Shown: one piece after another, positions 5,859 through 6,483 of the stretch | How the letters are laid out: every line of letters begins with the position of its first letter | Position numbering within the stretch: the stretch's first letter is position 1 | Assembly: GCA_001819145.1 (NCBI GenBank) | Contig: MHLV01000026.1 | Coordinates: 1 to 6,483, forward strand | DNA length: 6,483 nt | Source of the DNA: Candidatus Nealsonbacteria bacterium RBG_13_36_15 | GTDB lineage: Bacteria > Patescibacteriota > Minisyncoccia > Minisyncoccales > RBG-13-36-15 | Direction of reading: 5' to 3' | Notes under the pieces: generated by a model | Told to the model about the DNA's origin: nothing | Seen by the model: only the letters and a program-made list of their open reading frames with translations | The model's database searches: none | Translations under genes and position numbers: made by a program

Positions 5859-6416
5859 CTATTCTGAAATTTCTTTTTTCTTTCTTTCTGTTATTTCGTC
5901 AATTTTTTCGTTATATTGATCAATTAACTCTTGAAGTTTATCCTTGCCCCGGAATTTATCATCTTCTCTTATCTCTCCCTCTTTAAATCCTTTTTGAATC
6001 TTATCCCAGGCTTGTTCCCGCCATCTTCTAATGGTTCTTTTTGTTTCTTCTTTTTTTGTTGACAAAAGATTTAATAAATCTTTCCGGTATTCCTCGCTTA
6101 ATTGAGGAAAAGAGATTCTAATTAAGTCTTTATCTACAACGGGAGCTGCTCCCAAGCTAGTTTGAGAAATTGCTTTCTCAATTGGTTCCAAATAAGATTT
6201 ATCCCAAGGTTGAATCGTTAATTGCCTTGGTCCGGCTATCAAAATTGAACCTAATTGTTTTAAAGGAAATTTTTGGTTAAAACATTCAACCTCAATATCT
6301 TCAACCAAAGAGGGACTAGCCCGGCTTGTCCGAATTCTTCCCAATTCTTTTTCCAAGAAACTAATCACTTTCTCAAGTTCTGGTTTAATTTGATCAATAA
6401 TTTCTTGATAAGTCAT
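5859..6416 (-). CDS. frr: Ribosome recycling factor
   Basis: RRF works with EF-G to split the post-termination ribosome so that it can start a new round of translation. The protein has 185 residues, exactly the common length. The first long helix of domain I carries LGRIRTSRASPSLVEDIEV (25-43), the family signature near the N-terminus. Domain II covers roughly 31-104 with PLKQLGSI, QLTIQPWD and the ISFPQLSEEYR return. The last two long helices run from about 105 to the end, including KKEETKRTIRRWREQ. Arg133 aligns with the essential Arg132 of E. coli, whereas the RRDAND signature after it reads RREQAWD, a mild deviation. The gene usually follows pyrH; the region upstream is outside the window. 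A GAAAGAT stretch 5 nt before the ATG is a weak SD, and it would be largely lost if transcription begins at the promoter proposed just upstream. A 59-nt gap separates it from rseP. Confidence 0.98.
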   Translation of the reverse strand: MTYQEIIDQIKPELEKVISFLEKELGRIRTSRASPSLVEDIEVECFNQKFPLKQLGSILIAGPRQLTIQPWDKSYLEPIEKAISQTSLGAAPVVDKDLIRISFPQLSEEYRKDLLNLLSTKKEETKRTIRRWREQAWDKIQKGFKEGEIREDDKFRGKDKLQELIDQYNEKIDEITERKKKEISE

Positions 6417-6427
6417 TTCTATCTTTC

Positions 6428-6456
6428 AACATAACAAATTTTTTATTTTTTGTCGA
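6428..6456 (-). promoter_or_regulatory. Candidate extended -10 promoter of frr
   Basis: The minus strand shows TCGACA (6456-6451, five of six -35 bases), a 17-nt A/T-rich spacer and TATGTT (6433-6428, four of six -10 bases). The -10 is preceded by TG plus one base (6436-6434), the extended -10 pattern. A start about 7 nt downstream falls near 6421, leaving only about 4-6 nt before the frr ATG. The 11-nt palindrome GAGTTAAACTC (6455-6465) overlaps the outer end of the -35 box. frr could alternatively be read from an upstream gene beyond the edge. Confidence 0.5.
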
Positions 6457-6483
6457 GTTTAACTCACCACACCACAAATGCTT

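Noticed and set aside
5639..5986. Plus-strand open frame of 115 codons across the frr-rseP boundary
   Set aside because: It lies antisense to two well-recognised genes, spans the intergenic promoter region and has no recognisable protein features; it is a shadow frame.
1..6483. Insertion sequence, CRISPR array, prophage or toxin-antitoxin module
   Set aside because: No transposase, terminal inverted repeats, spaced direct repeats or phage genes were seen; all genes are collinear housekeeping genes with similar composition.

Overview
The window reads as a compact, low-GC bacterial chromosome segment, most likely from a Candidate Phyla Radiation (Patescibacteria, Parcubacteria-like) genome. 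The taxonomic guess is an inference. It rests on the A/T-rich codons, very tight gene packing, weak Shine-Dalgarno (SD) signals, a short prolyl-tRNA synthetase without the editing insertion, and a gene order in which lipid and isoprenoid genes normally found between frr and rseP are missing. No mobile element, CRISPR array or phage gene is visible.

Everything lies on the minus strand, so transcription runs from high to low coordinates. From the right edge: a short upstream region with a candidate extended -10 promoter (6417-6483); frr, ribosome recycling factor (5859-6416); a 59-nt gap with a second promoter candidate that has a perfect TTGACA -35 box; then a tight block rseP - proS - mreB - gatC - gatA - membrane protein of unknown function (106-5799) with gaps of 5 to 19 nt, most likely one operon. 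After a 39-nt gap holding a near-consensus sigma-70-type promoter comes a tRNA gene with anticodon CAU, cut by the left edge of the window (1-66).

Most genes serve translation: ribosome recycling (frr), Pro-tRNA charging (proS), two of three subunits of the Glu/Asp-tRNA amidotransferase (gatC, gatA; gatB is not here) and an initiator-type tRNA. Two serve the cell envelope: a site-2 intramembrane protease (rseP) and the actin-like rod-shape protein (mreB, without mreC or mreD beside it). The rseP-proS adjacency is the order known from Firmicutes, where uppS, cdsA and dxr stand between frr and rseP; here those three are absent.

The most unusual items are the tRNA and its promoter. Its stems are intact and it carries the A11:U24 pair typical of bacterial initiators. 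It lacks the three G:C pairs of the initiator anticodon stem, the G18G19 pair of the D-loop, U55 of the T-loop and a normal 15:48 Levitt pair. Its promoter is placed so that transcription should start at, or within a base or two of, the mature 5' end. Other points worth a look are a perfect 13-bp hairpin with a GGAA loop inside rseP, a HEPN-like protein whose expected catalytic His is Tyr, and a ProRS in which a small Cys/His cluster sits where the editing domain would be.
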